The position numbers and the translations under genes were made by a program. The notes under the pieces were generated by a model that saw nothing but the letters and a program-made list of their open reading frames with translations, did no database searches and was not told the origin of the DNA. Shown here in pieces: positions 1 to 9,220 of a stretch of 35,315 nt of DNA; within the stretch, counting starts at the first letter, position 1; each line of letters starts with the position of its first letter. The stretch comes from Prevotellaceae bacterium UBA711 (GTDB lineage: Bacteria > Bacteroidota > Bacteroidia > Bacteroidales > Bacteroidaceae), in contig DBLZ01000049.1 in the NCBI GenBank assembly GCA_002297545.1, positions 1 through 35,315 on the forward strand, written 5' to 3'.

Positions 1-88
1 AATAAGGTATGGAGGTAGGGCCAATGGCCGACGAAGTTCACATAATAACTCAATACATACATATATTTATCAACCAAATCAGTAATCT

Positions 89-3070
89 ATGAAACAAAGA
101 CTCTCTTTGATGCTTCTGTGCATGATGGCCACCGTGGCTGTCTGGGCGCAGACGGTAATCAACGGTACAGTGGTGGATGCCTCCAATAGCGAGCCTCTGC
201 CCGGTGCCTCTGTGAAGGTCAAGGGTACGCAGCAAGGCGTACTGACGGACGTGAACGGTAAGTTCAAACTGAACGTCGAAGCAGGTACTCCCCTGATATT
301 CTCTTTCATGGGAATGGAGACTGTGGCACACCAGGCCAAGAACGGCATGATTGTGGAAATGCGCCACTACGAAGAGGTAATGGACGAGATTGTCATCAGC
401 GGTTACGGTTCTGCCAAGAAGATTGGTTCAGTCGTAGGTTCCGTGGTGACCGTGGACAACAAGAAGATGGAAAAGGCAGTTACGGCCAATTTCACCGACG
501 CACTTGCCGGCCAGGTTTCCGGCCTGAGCGTGCTGACCTCCAGCGGTGACCCCTCCAAGAGTGCAAGCATCCGCCTGCGTGGTATCAACTCCATCAACTC
601 AAGCAGCACTCCCTTGTTCATCCTGGACGGTGCTCCCATCTCTTCAACGATGTTCAACACCCTGAACCCCTCTGACATCCAGAGCATCAGCGTGCTGAAG
701 GATGCTGCGTCCACAGCCATTTACGGTTCCCGTGCGGCCAACGGTGTCATCGTCATCACCAGCAAGAAAGGAAAGCTGAACGAGAAGGCACATCTGGTTG
801 TAAAGGGCCAGTATGGTTTCTCCAACCCCGTTTCAGACGGTATAAAGATGATGAACTCACAGCAGTACGTCCAGTTCCGCGACTTGATTGGCCAGCCCGT
901 CAGCCAGAACATCCGTGACCTGGTCAACAACTATGGCATCAGCACCAACTGGCGCGATGAGGTCCTGAACAATGCGGCTCCCACCTACACCGTGGACGCT
1001 TCGCTGACCGGTGGTAGCCAAAATATCAGCTACTACTTGTCTTTCAACCATCACAGTCAGGATGGTCTGATAGACCAGTCCAAGATGCACCGCGAGGCTT
1101 TGCGTGCCAACGTGGAGGGACGTCTGAACCGTTGGTTCAAGGCCGGCGTACAGTTGAACCTGGGTTCCAACGCTTACCAGCAGAACAACGAGGCAGAGGC
1201 AACGGATGGTCTGTACACATCCAACCCCATGATATTCTCTCGTATGGCGTTCCCCTACGACTCGCCCAACTATTACTCCTTCGATGAGAACGGAGGAATC
1301 GTCTGGGGTGACCGTGCCGAAAAGTTGAAGTATACTAATCGTGAGACCCCTTGGTTTGTCAACGACAATCGTAGTTACAAGAAGCACAACCTGACCTTGA
1401 TGCTGAACGCCTTCGAGCAGTTGAACCCCATTGAGGGCTTGACTATCCGCGCACAGCAGGCTCTTGACGGTTATGACTACACTACCGACAACCGCTACAT
1501 CCCCTACGAGCAGTTTGTCACTCCCATGGGCTCCACTGTGGCTGCCAGTGAGGGTTATGTGTCCAACAGCTTCCAACGCTACTCCTCATACACTTTCACA
1601 CATACTGCAGAGTATCGCCGCACCATCAAGGACAATACTTTCTCCGTGTTGCTGGGTGAGGAGTCCATCCTGTCCAGAAGCCGCAGCTTCGGTGTCTACA
1701 CCGAGGGACAGACCGACGACCGCCAGTTGCGTCTGACCGACGGTACCTCTGTGAAGATAGGCAATCTGACTGACAAGCGTGCCGAGGAGGCTTTCAACTC
1801 TTTGTTCGCAACCGTGTCATACGACTATGCCAACAAGTACTACCTGGATGCATCATACCGTGCCGATGCCAGCTCCAAATTTGCTCCCGGCCACCGTTGG
1901 GGTAACTTCTACTCTGTAGGCGGCATGTGGGATGCCAAGAAGGAGAACTTCCTGAAGGACGTGGATTGGCTTGACGTATTGCAGGCACGTGTCACTTACG
2001 GTCTGGTGGGTAACTCCACTGGTGCCGGTTCATACGACTACTACGGTCTCTTTGGCACCGGCGGACTTTACAACGGCCAGTCTTCAATGGGCATCTCCAG
2101 CCCCAGCAACAGCACCCTCACATGGGAGAAGGTGGGCTCGTTCAATGCGGGTGTGACCTTCGGCTTCCTCGACCGCATGACTATCGGCATCGACGCTTAC
2201 CGTCGCAAGACCTATGACATGCTCATGGACATACCTTATTCTTTCACCACTGGTTTCAGCAGCGGTATGGGCAACATAGGTGCTATGGTCAACAAGGGCT
2301 TCGACCTGGATATGAACATAAACCTCATCAAGACCAAGGATATCGACTGGACTTTCAAGGCTAACGTTAACTATAACAAGAACGAGATTACCGAACTGTT
2401 TGCGGGCCGCGACGAATATATCCTCGGCAGCACCGGTCTGAAACTGGAGGTGGGCAAACCTTGGGGCGAGTTCTACTCTGTTGAGTATGCAGGTGTAGAC
2501 CCGCGCGACGGTAAGCCCATGTGGTACGACAAGGACGGCAACCTTACCAAGGTTTACAACGAGGAGCGCGATTCCAAGTTCACCGGCAAGCAGCGTTACG
2601 CTCCCTGGAACGGCGGCTTCGGCACCAGCTTCTCTTGGAAGGGTCTGTCCATCACCGCCGACTTCGCATGGCAGGCAGGCAAGTACATGATCAACAATGA
2701 CAACTATTTCGTGATGAATGCTAACCAGGGCACAAGCCAGAACATGGCCGCAGACATGCTGAACATCTGGACCAAGCCCGGTGACATCACTAACATTCCC
2801 AAGTATGGCGAAGAGGTGCAGTTCGATACCCACCTCCTGGAGGATGCCTCATTCCTGCGCATGAAGAACCTTATTGTCCAGTACACATTCCCCGCCAAGT
2901 GGATGAAGGCAACCAAGGGCATACAGAATGCCAAGGTGTTCTTCGTGGGACGCAACCTCTTCACCGCTACCAAGTTCTCCGGTTACGACCCCGAGCCCGA
3001 CATCAACCTGGTTAAGTTCAACTATCCCAACAGCCGCCAGTTTGTGTTCGGCATGGAGTTGACATTCTAA
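89..3070 (+). CDS. SusC/RagA-like TonB-dependent outer-membrane receptor
   Basis: This 993-residue protein should form a TonB-driven outer-membrane barrel that imports oligosaccharides or peptides captured by its SusD partner. Residues 1-21 are a signal peptide ending in VWAQ. Residues 23-95 are a carboxypeptidase-regulatory-like beta-sandwich (GTVVDASNSEPLPGASV), typical of the SusC branch. Residues 112-228 are the TonB plug, with the motifs LRGINSIN, PLFILDGAPI and DAASTAIYGSRAANGVI. The rest is the beta-barrel, ending in a terminal phenylalanine (GMELTF) as expected for barrel assembly. The length is normal for the family. The SusD gene follows after 54 bases. Only 88 bases of upstream sequence are present, and the best promoter candidate there is a weak TATATTTA at 62-69. 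The substrate cannot be told from sequence; RagA-type peptide import is as possible as glycan import. Confidence 0.95.
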   Translation: MKQRLSLMLLCMMATVAVWAQTVINGTVVDASNSEPLPGASVKVKGTQQGVLTDVNGKFKLNVEAGTPLIFSFMGMETVAHQAKNGMIVEMRHYEEVMDEIVISGYGSAKKIGSVVGSVVTVDNKKMEKAVTANFTDALAGQVSGLSVLTSSGDPSKSASIRLRGINSINSSSTPLFILDGAPISSTMFNTLNPSDIQSISVLKDAASTAIYGSRAANGVIVITSKKGKLNEKAHLVVKGQYGFSNPVSDGIKMMNSQQYVQFRDLIGQPVSQNIRDLVNNYGISTNWRDEVLNNAAPTYTVDASLTGGSQNISYYLSFNHHSQDGLIDQSKMHREALRANVEGRLNRWFKAGVQLNLGSNAYQQNNEAEATDGLYTSNPMIFSRMAFPYDSPNYYSFDENGGIVWGDRAEKLKYTNRETPWFVNDNRSYKKHNLTLMLNAFEQLNPIEGLTIRAQQALDGYDYTTDNRYIPYEQFVTPMGSTVAASEGYVSNSFQRYSSYTFTHTAEYRRTIKDNTFSVLLGEESILSRSRSFGVYTEGQTDDRQLRLTDGTSVKIGNLTDKRAEEAFNSLFATVSYDYANKYYLDASYRADASSKFAPGHRWGNFYSVGGMWDAKKENFLKDVDWLDVLQARVTYGLVGNSTGAGSYDYYGLFGTGGLYNGQSSMGISSPSNSTLTWEKVGSFNAGVTFGFLDRMTIGIDAYRRKTYDMLMDIPYSFTTGFSSGMGNIGAMVNKGFDLDMNINLIKTKDIDWTFKANVNYNKNEITELFAGRDEYILGSTGLKLEVGKPWGEFYSVEYAGVDPRDGKPMWYDKDGNLTKVYNEERDSKFTGKQRYAPWNGGFGTSFSWKGLSITADFAWQAGKYMINNDNYFVMNANQGTSQNMAADMLNIWTKPGDITNIPKYGEEVQFDTHLLEDASFLRMKNLIVQYTFPAKWMKATKGIQNAKVFFVGRNLFTATKFSGYDPEPDINLVKFNYPNSRQFVFGMELTF

Positions 3071-3124
3071 TGGAGTACACCTTATATAATATATAACCAT
3101 AAAGACGAATAACAGACATTATAT

Positions 3125-4651
3125 ATGAAGAAGATATTTATATCATTGATGATGGTGTTGGGACTTGGCCTCCTGTCATCATGCGACATGGATAAAAAGC
3201 CTTTCGGCTCCATAGACGAGACTACGGCCATACGCCACCTGGAAGACCTGGGACGTTTCCGCACCGGTGTGTACACTGCATTGCGCGGAATGAATGCCGG
3301 CGGATGGGTGACCAACCAGGATCTGCAGATGGACGAGTTCCACGGCCTTGTCAGCAACGGCAACCGTGTGGGTACGTTCTCCAACGGCCTGTTGAACTCT
3401 TCCGACAGGGACATCGAGAGTATGTTTGCCGGCTGTTACAGCCGCATAGCCACTGCCAACTATCTGATAGAAAAGGCCAATGAGCTGGAGGCTACAGGTG
3501 CTTATGAGGGCCAGAACCTGGCCACACTGAAGCGCTACAAGGCAGAAGGCTGCTTCTTGCGTGCATACTGCTACTTCTTCCTGGCCGACCACTTCTCACA
3601 GTCATATACCAAGGTGGAGGATCCCACTCTGGAGGGTACCGGTGCCATGATTGTCACCAAGTACGATCCTACGGGCGACATCACCAAGTATCCCAAGCGT
3701 AGCTCCCTGGAGGCCACTTATACCCGTATTGAGAACGATCTGGAGGAGGCCTACAACGGTTTGAAGGCCTTTGAGGAGGTTGACCCCAGCAACGTGGCTC
3801 CCAATGCCGCATACCTGTCATCCTACGCCGTGGCTGCCATGCAGGCACGTGTGGCTCTGGTCAAGGGTGACTACGAGACTGCCCTCAACAAGGCCAACGA
3901 GGTAATCGACTGTGGTACCTATAACTTGGCCACCATCGAGGAACTCTCCAACCTGTGGACCAATGATGAGAGCAACGAGGTTATCTTCCGCTGCTTCATG
4001 AGCAACGTCGAGGGTCTGGTTTCCACCGGTGCTGCATACACTGCCAGCACAGCCATGAATTCGGCCGACTACATCCCCACATTCTCTACACTGATGCTGT
4101 TTGCAGACGGCGATGTACGTTTCGACAGGTATTTCACACCTTGGAGACTTGACATCGAGGGTTCCCTGTACGGTGCTTATGTCTTCCTTAAGTATCCCGG
4201 CAACCCCGCACTGCGCACCACCGGCGAGAACAACTATGTGAACATGCCCAAGCCGTTCCGTCTGGCCGAGATGTTCCTCGTTGCAGCCGAGGCCGCCACG
4301 CACGTGGATGGCGCTAATCCCAGCGAGTACCTGAACGAGTTGCGCAAGAACCGTATCGAAGGATACGAGGATGCATCTTATCCTGCCAATACTGTCATGA
4401 ACGAAATCATGCTTGAGCGCCAGTGTGAGCTTCTTGGCGAAGGTTTCCGCATGAGCGACCTGCGCCGTTGGGGCCTTGGCTTCCAGCGTACAGAGTCACA
4501 CGCCGAGAATCCCGCCTTGGACAACGTCACCGTGCTTGCAGGCCGTGCCATGAAGTACGAGAAGGATGACTACCGTTTTACTTGGCCTATCCCCAAGACC
4601 GAGATGGACTCCAACCCCAACCTGAAGGGTCAGCAGAACCCTGGTTACTAA
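3125..4651 (+). CDS. SusD/RagB-like surface substrate-binding lipoprotein
   Basis: This 508-residue protein is the lid and binding partner of the SusC-like receptor just upstream. The lipoprotein signal is MKKIFISLMMVLGLGLLSSC, with lipidated Cys20 followed by DMDKK. The charged stretch fits export to the cell surface in Bacteroidetes. The alpha-helical TPR-like body typical of SusD is visible, for example KRYKAEGCFLRAYCYFFLAD near residue 140. The C-terminal family signature is also present: EIMLERQCELLGEGFRMSDLRRWG, then WPIPKTEMDSNPNLKGQQNPGY at the end. It lies in one operon with the flanking genes (54 and 33 base gaps). The ligand is not predictable here. Confidence 0.95.
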   Translation: MKKIFISLMMVLGLGLLSSCDMDKKPFGSIDETTAIRHLEDLGRFRTGVYTALRGMNAGGWVTNQDLQMDEFHGLVSNGNRVGTFSNGLLNSSDRDIESMFAGCYSRIATANYLIEKANELEATGAYEGQNLATLKRYKAEGCFLRAYCYFFLADHFSQSYTKVEDPTLEGTGAMIVTKYDPTGDITKYPKRSSLEATYTRIENDLEEAYNGLKAFEEVDPSNVAPNAAYLSSYAVAAMQARVALVKGDYETALNKANEVIDCGTYNLATIEELSNLWTNDESNEVIFRCFMSNVEGLVSTGAAYTASTAMNSADYIPTFSTLMLFADGDVRFDRYFTPWRLDIEGSLYGAYVFLKYPGNPALRTTGENNYVNMPKPFRLAEMFLVAAEAATHVDGANPSEYLNELRKNRIEGYEDASYPANTVMNEIMLERQCELLGEGFRMSDLRRWGLGFQRTESHAENPALDNVTVLAGRAMKYEKDDYRFTWPIPKTEMDSNPNLKGQQNPGY

Positions 4652-4684
4652 TCACACATAATAGTACAATAACACAGCTTTAAT

Positions 4685-5581
4685 ATGAAACTATCAAAGA
4701 TATTTATATTGGCTTCTGCCGTGCTTGCTTTCACGGCTTGCTCTGAGGATGACGAGTGGAACTCCACTAACGGTGCCACTGTGAGCATGGGACAGGAAAC
4801 CATGTCTGTGAAAGAGAGCAAGGGCATGTTCAATGTGCCCATCACCGTGACCGGCGAGCGTAATGCTCCCGTGCAGGTAACCGTAGAGGTGGTTGCTGCA
4901 AGCGAGAACGCCGCAACCGAGGATAAGCACTACTTGGTTACCAGCAAGACCATCAACATCGCCCCGGAGGATGAGGTAGGTAAGATAGAGATTATTGCCG
5001 TGGATGATGACGAGATCAATGTGGCTCGTGAGTTCACTGTGAACATCATCTCCGTCAAGGGCGCTACCATCAATCAGGAGAAGAAGTCTACTGTCATCAC
5101 ACTGAAGGATAACGACTCTGCTTTCTATGAGAAACTGGGCGGCAAGTGGGTAATGACGGGTATCGACCCTACCGATGGCTCTCCTTTGTCATGGAACGTG
5201 AATGTAATCGCTGCCGATGAGGATGACGTGGACTATGAGAAGTACTTGTACGTTACTGGTATGATGGGTTATAGCTGGACTATGGCGGTCCTGACTTATG
5301 ACTACAATATGGACACCAACAAGGGCAGCCTTACTTTCGAGCCAGGTCAACTCTTTGCTGAGGACGTGAACTTTGGCTTGGGCGGTGTCAACGATGTTTA
5401 CCTCTATGGCTTCAATGGCAGAAGCTTCACGATGAATTCTGTCAGTGGTACTTGGAGCGAGGATTTCAAGACCGTTACTTTCGCTGAGGGGGAAGCTGTG
5501 GCTGGCGCTATTACCGACAAGCAAGGAAACCTCATCGGCTACCTTTGGTTCGCCATTTCTGATATAAAGATGACCCGATAA
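4685..5581 (+). CDS. Surface lipoprotein with Calx-beta-like domain (SusE/F position)
   Basis: This 298-residue lipoprotein is encoded directly after SusD, the slot usually held by an accessory surface ligand-binding protein. The signal peptide ends in AFTAC, with lipidated Cys19 followed by SEDDE. That acidic run resembles the lipoprotein export signal that places proteins on the outer face in Bacteroidetes. Residues of about 28-130 look like a Calx-beta-type beta-sandwich (VPITVTGERNAPVQVTVEV, then DDDEINVAREFTVNI). Residues 135-298 form a second beta-rich segment that I do not recognise. The location and architecture support a role in binding substrate for the SusCD pair, but this is inferred from position and not from a diagnostic motif. 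Confidence 0.8.
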   Translation: MKLSKIFILASAVLAFTACSEDDEWNSTNGATVSMGQETMSVKESKGMFNVPITVTGERNAPVQVTVEVVAASENAATEDKHYLVTSKTINIAPEDEVGKIEIIAVDDDEINVAREFTVNIISVKGATINQEKKSTVITLKDNDSAFYEKLGGKWVMTGIDPTDGSPLSWNVNVIAADEDDVDYEKYLYVTGMMGYSWTMAVLTYDYNMDTNKGSLTFEPGQLFAEDVNFGLGGVNDVYLYGFNGRSFTMNSVSGTWSEDFKTVTFAEGEAVAGAITDKQGNLIGYLWFAISDIKMTR

Positions 5582-5587
5582 TATGAT

Positions 5588-5604
5588 GCTCTGCCCGGCA
5601 GAGC
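5588..5604 (+). terminator. Short hairpin just after the SusCD operon
   Basis: GCTCTG (5588-5593) pairs with CAGAGC (5599-5604) around a CCCGG loop, seven bases after the stop codon. No T-run follows, so it is either a transcript-end stabiliser or part of a composite termination region with the next two hairpins. Confidence 0.4.
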
Positions 5605-5622
5605 GACATATAGACACAACTC

Positions 5623-5652
5623 ATGCGGGTGGGCCAAGAGGCTCACCCGCAT
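5623..5652 (+). terminator. Strong 12-bp hairpin downstream of the SusCD operon
   Basis: The arms 5623-5634 and 5641-5652 (ATGCGGGTGGGC and GCTCACCCGCAT) pair over 12 positions with one G-U pair and a six-base loop. It has no clear T-tract on the plus strand. It lies between the convergent SusCD operon and the recombinase gene and could act for either. Confidence 0.55.
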
Positions 5653-5695
5653 CATGTATGTGTATGTGTGTGGGCATTCAAAGCGACGTATAATG

Positions 5696-5723
5696 AACGG
5701 CGACATGCCGTTATATCATTTTT
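5696..5723 (+). terminator. Hairpin with T-run, likely intrinsic terminator
   Basis: AACGGC (5696-5701) and GCCGTT (5707-5712) flank a five-base loop. TATATCATTTTT follows, with five T residues at 5719-5723. This fits a plus-strand intrinsic terminator for the SusC/SusD operon. Confidence 0.6.
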
Positions 5724-5778
5724 ATCCTTGCTCCTGGTTGTTTTCCGTTCCGGCGGCCGATAGGATGCCGATGGCCGG

Positions 5779-6360
5779 TCAAGATTTCCACCTGTAGTAT
5801 GTGCTGCGGCTTATGCGCAATATCTTGCACGTTTCGCTGACGTTGTGCTTGTTGCGCAATTCCTGCATTTTGGCATCCTTGTCTTGCAGTTTGGGGCTTT
5901 TGCCTTTGGCCCCCTTGGGACGTCCCAGCTGCCGTCCTTCTTTTTTCAGTCTGGCCAGGGCTTCGCGGGTGCGCTGGCTGATGAGCGTGCGTTCTATCTC
6001 GGCACTCAGCCCGAAGGCGAAGGCCAGCACCTTGCTCTCGATGTTGTCGCCCAGTTGATAGTTGTCCTTGATGGTGTACACGCGGCAGCCCTTTTTCAGG
6101 CATTGGCTGAGTATCTCCATTATCATGAACAGGCTACGGCCCAGGCGTGACATCTCGGTGCAGATGAGCGTGTCGTTACAGTTAAGACGCTTGATGACCG
6201 TACCCAGTGAGCGTTGCTTGTACGTTTTGGTACCGCTCACAGTCTCTTCTATCCAGCGATCCACGCACAGCTCTCGTGCGGTGCAGTATTTCTCTATTTC
6301 ATAACGTTGGTTTTCCACTGTCTGCTTGTCGGTGGAGACTCGGATGTATCCGTATATCAT
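5779..6360 (-). CDS. Serine site-specific recombinase, DNA-invertase type (Pin/Mpi-like)
   Basis: This 193-residue protein has the layout of small serine invertases and resolvases. The N-terminal catalytic domain begins YGYIRVSTDKQ, with Ser9 as the expected nucleophile. It contains the helix motif EMSRLGRSLFMIMEIL and then AFAFGLSAEIERTLISQRTREAL. A GRPKG hinge follows, and then a C-terminal helix-turn-helix (SETCKILRISRSTYYRW). The length equals that of simple invertases and is much shorter than large serine transposases. No other phage or transposon gene lies beside it. In Bacteroides fragilis the related Mpi inverts many promoters in trans, so this enzyme could control phase variation, possibly of surface loci such as the adjacent SusCD operon. 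No obvious pair of crossover sites was found around the gene by eye. A promoter on its minus-strand upstream side is not clear. Confidence 0.9.
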   Translation of the reverse strand: MIYGYIRVSTDKQTVENQRYEIEKYCTARELCVDRWIEETVSGTKTYKQRSLGTVIKRLNCNDTLICTEMSRLGRSLFMIMEILSQCLKKGCRVYTIKDNYQLGDNIESKVLAFAFGLSAEIERTLISQRTREALARLKKEGRQLGRPKGAKGKSPKLQDKDAKMQELRNKHNVSETCKILRISRSTYYRWKS

Positions 6361-6784
6361 AGTAGTATTGTGGGTTGAAGGTTGGTTTGATGTTTTCTTA
6401 ATGACGTGCCCGTGTGCGGTGTGGACATCGGGCTGTGCGGTTCTGGGGATGGCTATGCCGCAGGCATGTGGTCATGGGGCACGCGCCATAGACGGAACGT
6501 ATGAGGAGTGCGGTGTTCGGGAGTTTGAGTACATGGATGTAGTCGGTGTGATGTATATATAATATAATGATACGCCAAATTGTGTGTCCGGCTGTGGATG
6601 CGGCCGTAGCCATGTCGCTCGGTCGTAGCCACCTCAGTATGTGTCTTCGTGTTTAATCCAAGTCGGTATGGTGGCCGATTTTGGCAAACACGGCTTGACC
6701 GTCAAAAATAAGCCGCATAGTTGGTGGTATTCCAATTTTTTACCTATCTTTGCACCCGCGTAAGTATATAAAACCAATTACAAT
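6361..6784. other. Intergenic region between divergent recombinase and M6 protease genes
   Basis: These 424 bases hold no convincing gene. What can be seen is: an AT-rich block at 6552-6571; a short direct repeat built on CGTAGCCA (6604-6611 and 6623-6630); a small inverted repeat CGGCTT/AAGCCG (6691-6696 and 6710-6715); and the promoter of the protease gene at its right end. Short open frames here have no family resemblance. Confidence 0.6.
6721..6752 (+). promoter_or_regulatory. Bacteroidetes-type promoter of the M6 protease gene
   Basis: TATCTTTG at 6745-6752 matches the TAnnTTTG -7 element. TTGG at 6721-6724 lies 20 bases upstream, the expected spacing for the -33 element. The start codon at 6785 leaves a leader of roughly 25 bases. 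The inverted repeat at 6691-6715 ends six bases before the -33 element and could be an operator. Confidence 0.75.
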
Positions 6785-8911
6785 ATGAGAAAGTTCTTAT
6801 CAACCGTGGCAATGCTGTGCCTGTGCACACTTGCCGCCTTTGCCGATAGAGCCATGCCCGGCTTGTGGCAGACCAAGACTTTGGCCGATGGTACCGAGGT
6901 CAGGGTGGAACTGTGTGGCGACGAGACAGTCCACTTCTGGCGCACCATTGGCGGTGCTCGTTACATAGAACGCGACGGCGTACTGCATCCCGTGACCGTT
7001 CCCGAGATCGAGGCCATAGGCCAGGTTCGCCGTTCACAGATGAACGTCAGTGCCGCCGCCCGCCGCATGGCCGCACGTGCCGCCGGCCGTCAGGCGTCAC
7101 TCTTTGTCGGAAGCAAGAAGGGACTGATCATACTGGTGGAGTTCTCCAACAAGAGTTTCACCATGTCCGATCCCCGGAGCTTCTATATGGATATGGCCAA
7201 CAAGGAAGGCTATAGCAATGGCAGTCAGAAGGGTAGTGTCCACGACTACTTCATGGAACAGAGCGGTGGTCAGTTCGACCTCTCCTTTGATGTCATCGGC
7301 CCCTTGAAGATGCCCAATGGATATGACTACTACGGTGCCGACTCAGACGGCAATACCGATGTGAATATCGGCAAGATGATCACCACTGCTATCAATATGG
7401 CGGACTCTCAGGTGAAGTGGAGTGACTATGACTGGGACGGCGACGGTGAGGTGGACCAGATCTACTTCCTTTACGCCGGTGGCGGTCAGGCAACAGGTGC
7501 CGGAGCAAACACCATCTGGCCTCACAAGTGGAATATTCGTTATGCTACAGGCACCAACCAGCCCATTGTAAAGCAGGGCATGGTTCTGGACACATACGCC
7601 TGCTCCAACGAGGTGTTTACCAACAACAAGGTGGCCGGCATAGGAACCATCTGCCACGAGTTCTCGCATTGCCTGGGCCTGCCCGATATGTACGACATCA
7701 GCGGCAACAGCGGCAGCACGTCCACGAACTACGGCATGGGCAACTGGGACCTGATGAACAGCGGTAACTACAACAACAACGGCTATACTCCGGCCGGCTA
7801 TACCTCATGGGAGAAGATGATGGCCGGATGGCAGGAACCCGTGGAACTGACCACGGACAACTATGTCACCGACATGCGTCCCTTGAACGAGGGCGGGCAG
7901 TTCTATGCCGTCTACAATCCGGCCAACCGGAATGAGTACTATATGCTGGAGAACCGTGCCAAGAGCGGTTGGGACACATACCTCCCCGGTGAGGGCATGC
8001 TGATATTGCACGTGGACTACGACGAGGCCATCTTCATGTACTACAACTCTCCCAACACCTTTGCCTATGGCAACGACCACCAGCGTCTGACCATTTTCCA
8101 TGCCGACAATACCGATGGCGACAATAATGAGTCTACTGACACGTATCCGTATGGCGGCCTGAATGTTCTCTCTAACTACAGCATCCCCGCTGCCACGGTG
8201 TACAATACCAATGTCGACGGCACCAAGAATATGAATATACGCATCAACCGTATTGCCCGTGACGAAGAGGGCACCATGTCTTTCGTCTTTGGCGACCTGG
8301 CGGCAGCCGATCCTTCTGTGCTCTTTGCCGAGAGCTTTGACGACTGCAACGGTACTGGTGCCAACGATGGTCGCTGGGGCACCTTCCGTGTTGCCGTGGG
8401 CGACTTTCGTGCCGATGCCGAGGGATGGGAGTCATCCTACATCAAGGGTGGCCGCCACTGTGCACGAGTAGGGCAGAATGCACCGGTTGCAGGAGATCCT
8501 GTTACTGCGATCTCTCCTGTAATCAATTTCACAGGCGATTGTACGCTCACTTTCCGTGCCGCTCCCTATACAACGGAGGGCACCAACACCCTCACTTTGT
8601 CCGCCGGCAACTCCGCCATCAGTCTCTCTCAGACCACCGTGCAGCTCACGAAGGGCGAATGGACCGAGGTGTCGGTTACCGTTACAGGCAACGGTGAAAG
8701 CAAGCTGCAGTTCTCCGGCGATTGCCGCTTCTACATCGATGACATAGTTGTGCGCGACAATACTGTCACCGGCATAGAGGACATACCTGTGGATGCCGTA
8801 AGTGGCAATCAGGTTACAGGCAACGAAATCTACGACCTGCAGGGCCGCCGTGTGCGCGACGCCAATACCCATGGCGTGTTTATCTGCAATGGCGTTAAGG
8901 TGGTGAAGTAA
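6785..8911 (+). CDS. Secreted M6-family zinc metalloprotease with type IX sorting tail
   Basis: This 708-residue protein is predicted to be an extracellular protease. Residues 1-20 form a signal peptide ending in AAFA. The catalytic domain spans about 105-480, with the zinc motif HEFSHCLGLPD (His291, Glu292, His295, Asp301) and a downstream Met-turn region (NYGMGNWDLMNSG), as in M6 / immune-inhibitor-A-like peptidases. An Asp-rich segment, DYDWDGDGEVDQIYF (215-228), may bind calcium. Residues of about 515-665 form a jelly-roll-like module (FAESFDDCNG to CRFYIDDIVV) of the kind attached to secreted adhesins and proteases. The last 35 residues (IYDLQGRRV, then GVFICNGVKVVK) match the tail of type IX secretion cargo. 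It has its own promoter. The substrate is unknown; host proteins are plausible. Confidence 0.9.
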   Translation: MRKFLSTVAMLCLCTLAAFADRAMPGLWQTKTLADGTEVRVELCGDETVHFWRTIGGARYIERDGVLHPVTVPEIEAIGQVRRSQMNVSAAARRMAARAAGRQASLFVGSKKGLIILVEFSNKSFTMSDPRSFYMDMANKEGYSNGSQKGSVHDYFMEQSGGQFDLSFDVIGPLKMPNGYDYYGADSDGNTDVNIGKMITTAINMADSQVKWSDYDWDGDGEVDQIYFLYAGGGQATGAGANTIWPHKWNIRYATGTNQPIVKQGMVLDTYACSNEVFTNNKVAGIGTICHEFSHCLGLPDMYDISGNSGSTSTNYGMGNWDLMNSGNYNNNGYTPAGYTSWEKMMAGWQEPVELTTDNYVTDMRPLNEGGQFYAVYNPANRNEYYMLENRAKSGWDTYLPGEGMLILHVDYDEAIFMYYNSPNTFAYGNDHQRLTIFHADNTDGDNNESTDTYPYGGLNVLSNYSIPAATVYNTNVDGTKNMNIRINRIARDEEGTMSFVFGDLAAADPSVLFAESFDDCNGTGANDGRWGTFRVAVGDFRADAEGWESSYIKGGRHCARVGQNAPVAGDPVTAISPVINFTGDCTLTFRAAPYTTEGTNTLTLSAGNSAISLSQTTVQLTKGEWTEVSVTVTGNGESKLQFSGDCRFYIDDIVVRDNTVTGIEDIPVDAVSGNQVTGNEIYDLQGRRVRDANTHGVFICNGVKVVK

Positions 8912-8918
8912 AGTGTCG

Positions 8919-9005
8919 GTTCGCCCTGAAAGGTCAAAAGCATAGAACCTATAGTATAGGTATTATCCGCCTGTCGCTTCATGCTTTTGCCTTTTCAGGG
9001 CGAAC
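8919..9005. repeat. 25-bp imperfect inverted repeat around a nested palindrome
   Basis: The left arm 8919-8943 and the right arm 8981-9005 are reverse complements at 23 of 25 positions. Between them lie 37 bases that contain a second palindrome, ACCTATA-G-TATAGGT (8947-8961). The structure begins eight bases after the protease stop codon. A transcript would fold into a long stem topped by a small hairpin, which fits a terminator or RNA-stabilising structure. No T-run follows on the plus strand. Confidence 0.75.
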
Positions 9006-9220
9006 TGCGTCCATACACCACTTGAATCCAAGGCAATCGGAGTGGCGCCTTGGGCTCAAATGGGCAGGTTGGGCTTTCTGCAGCCTGCCATGCTTGTCAT
9101 GTGTGCTTTTGCCTTTTGGCGACGCCATGCTCGTTACGTGTGTTGGAGGGCTTCTGCCTTTGCTGTCTGCCAAGTGGCCGTAGCATTGGTGCCACGCTAA
9201 GCTATATGATGGGCAAAACA

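Noticed and set aside
5779..6360. Transposon or phage around the serine recombinase
   Set aside because: No transposase, integrase partner, terminal repeats or phage genes flank it; the protein has the size of a stand-alone invertase.
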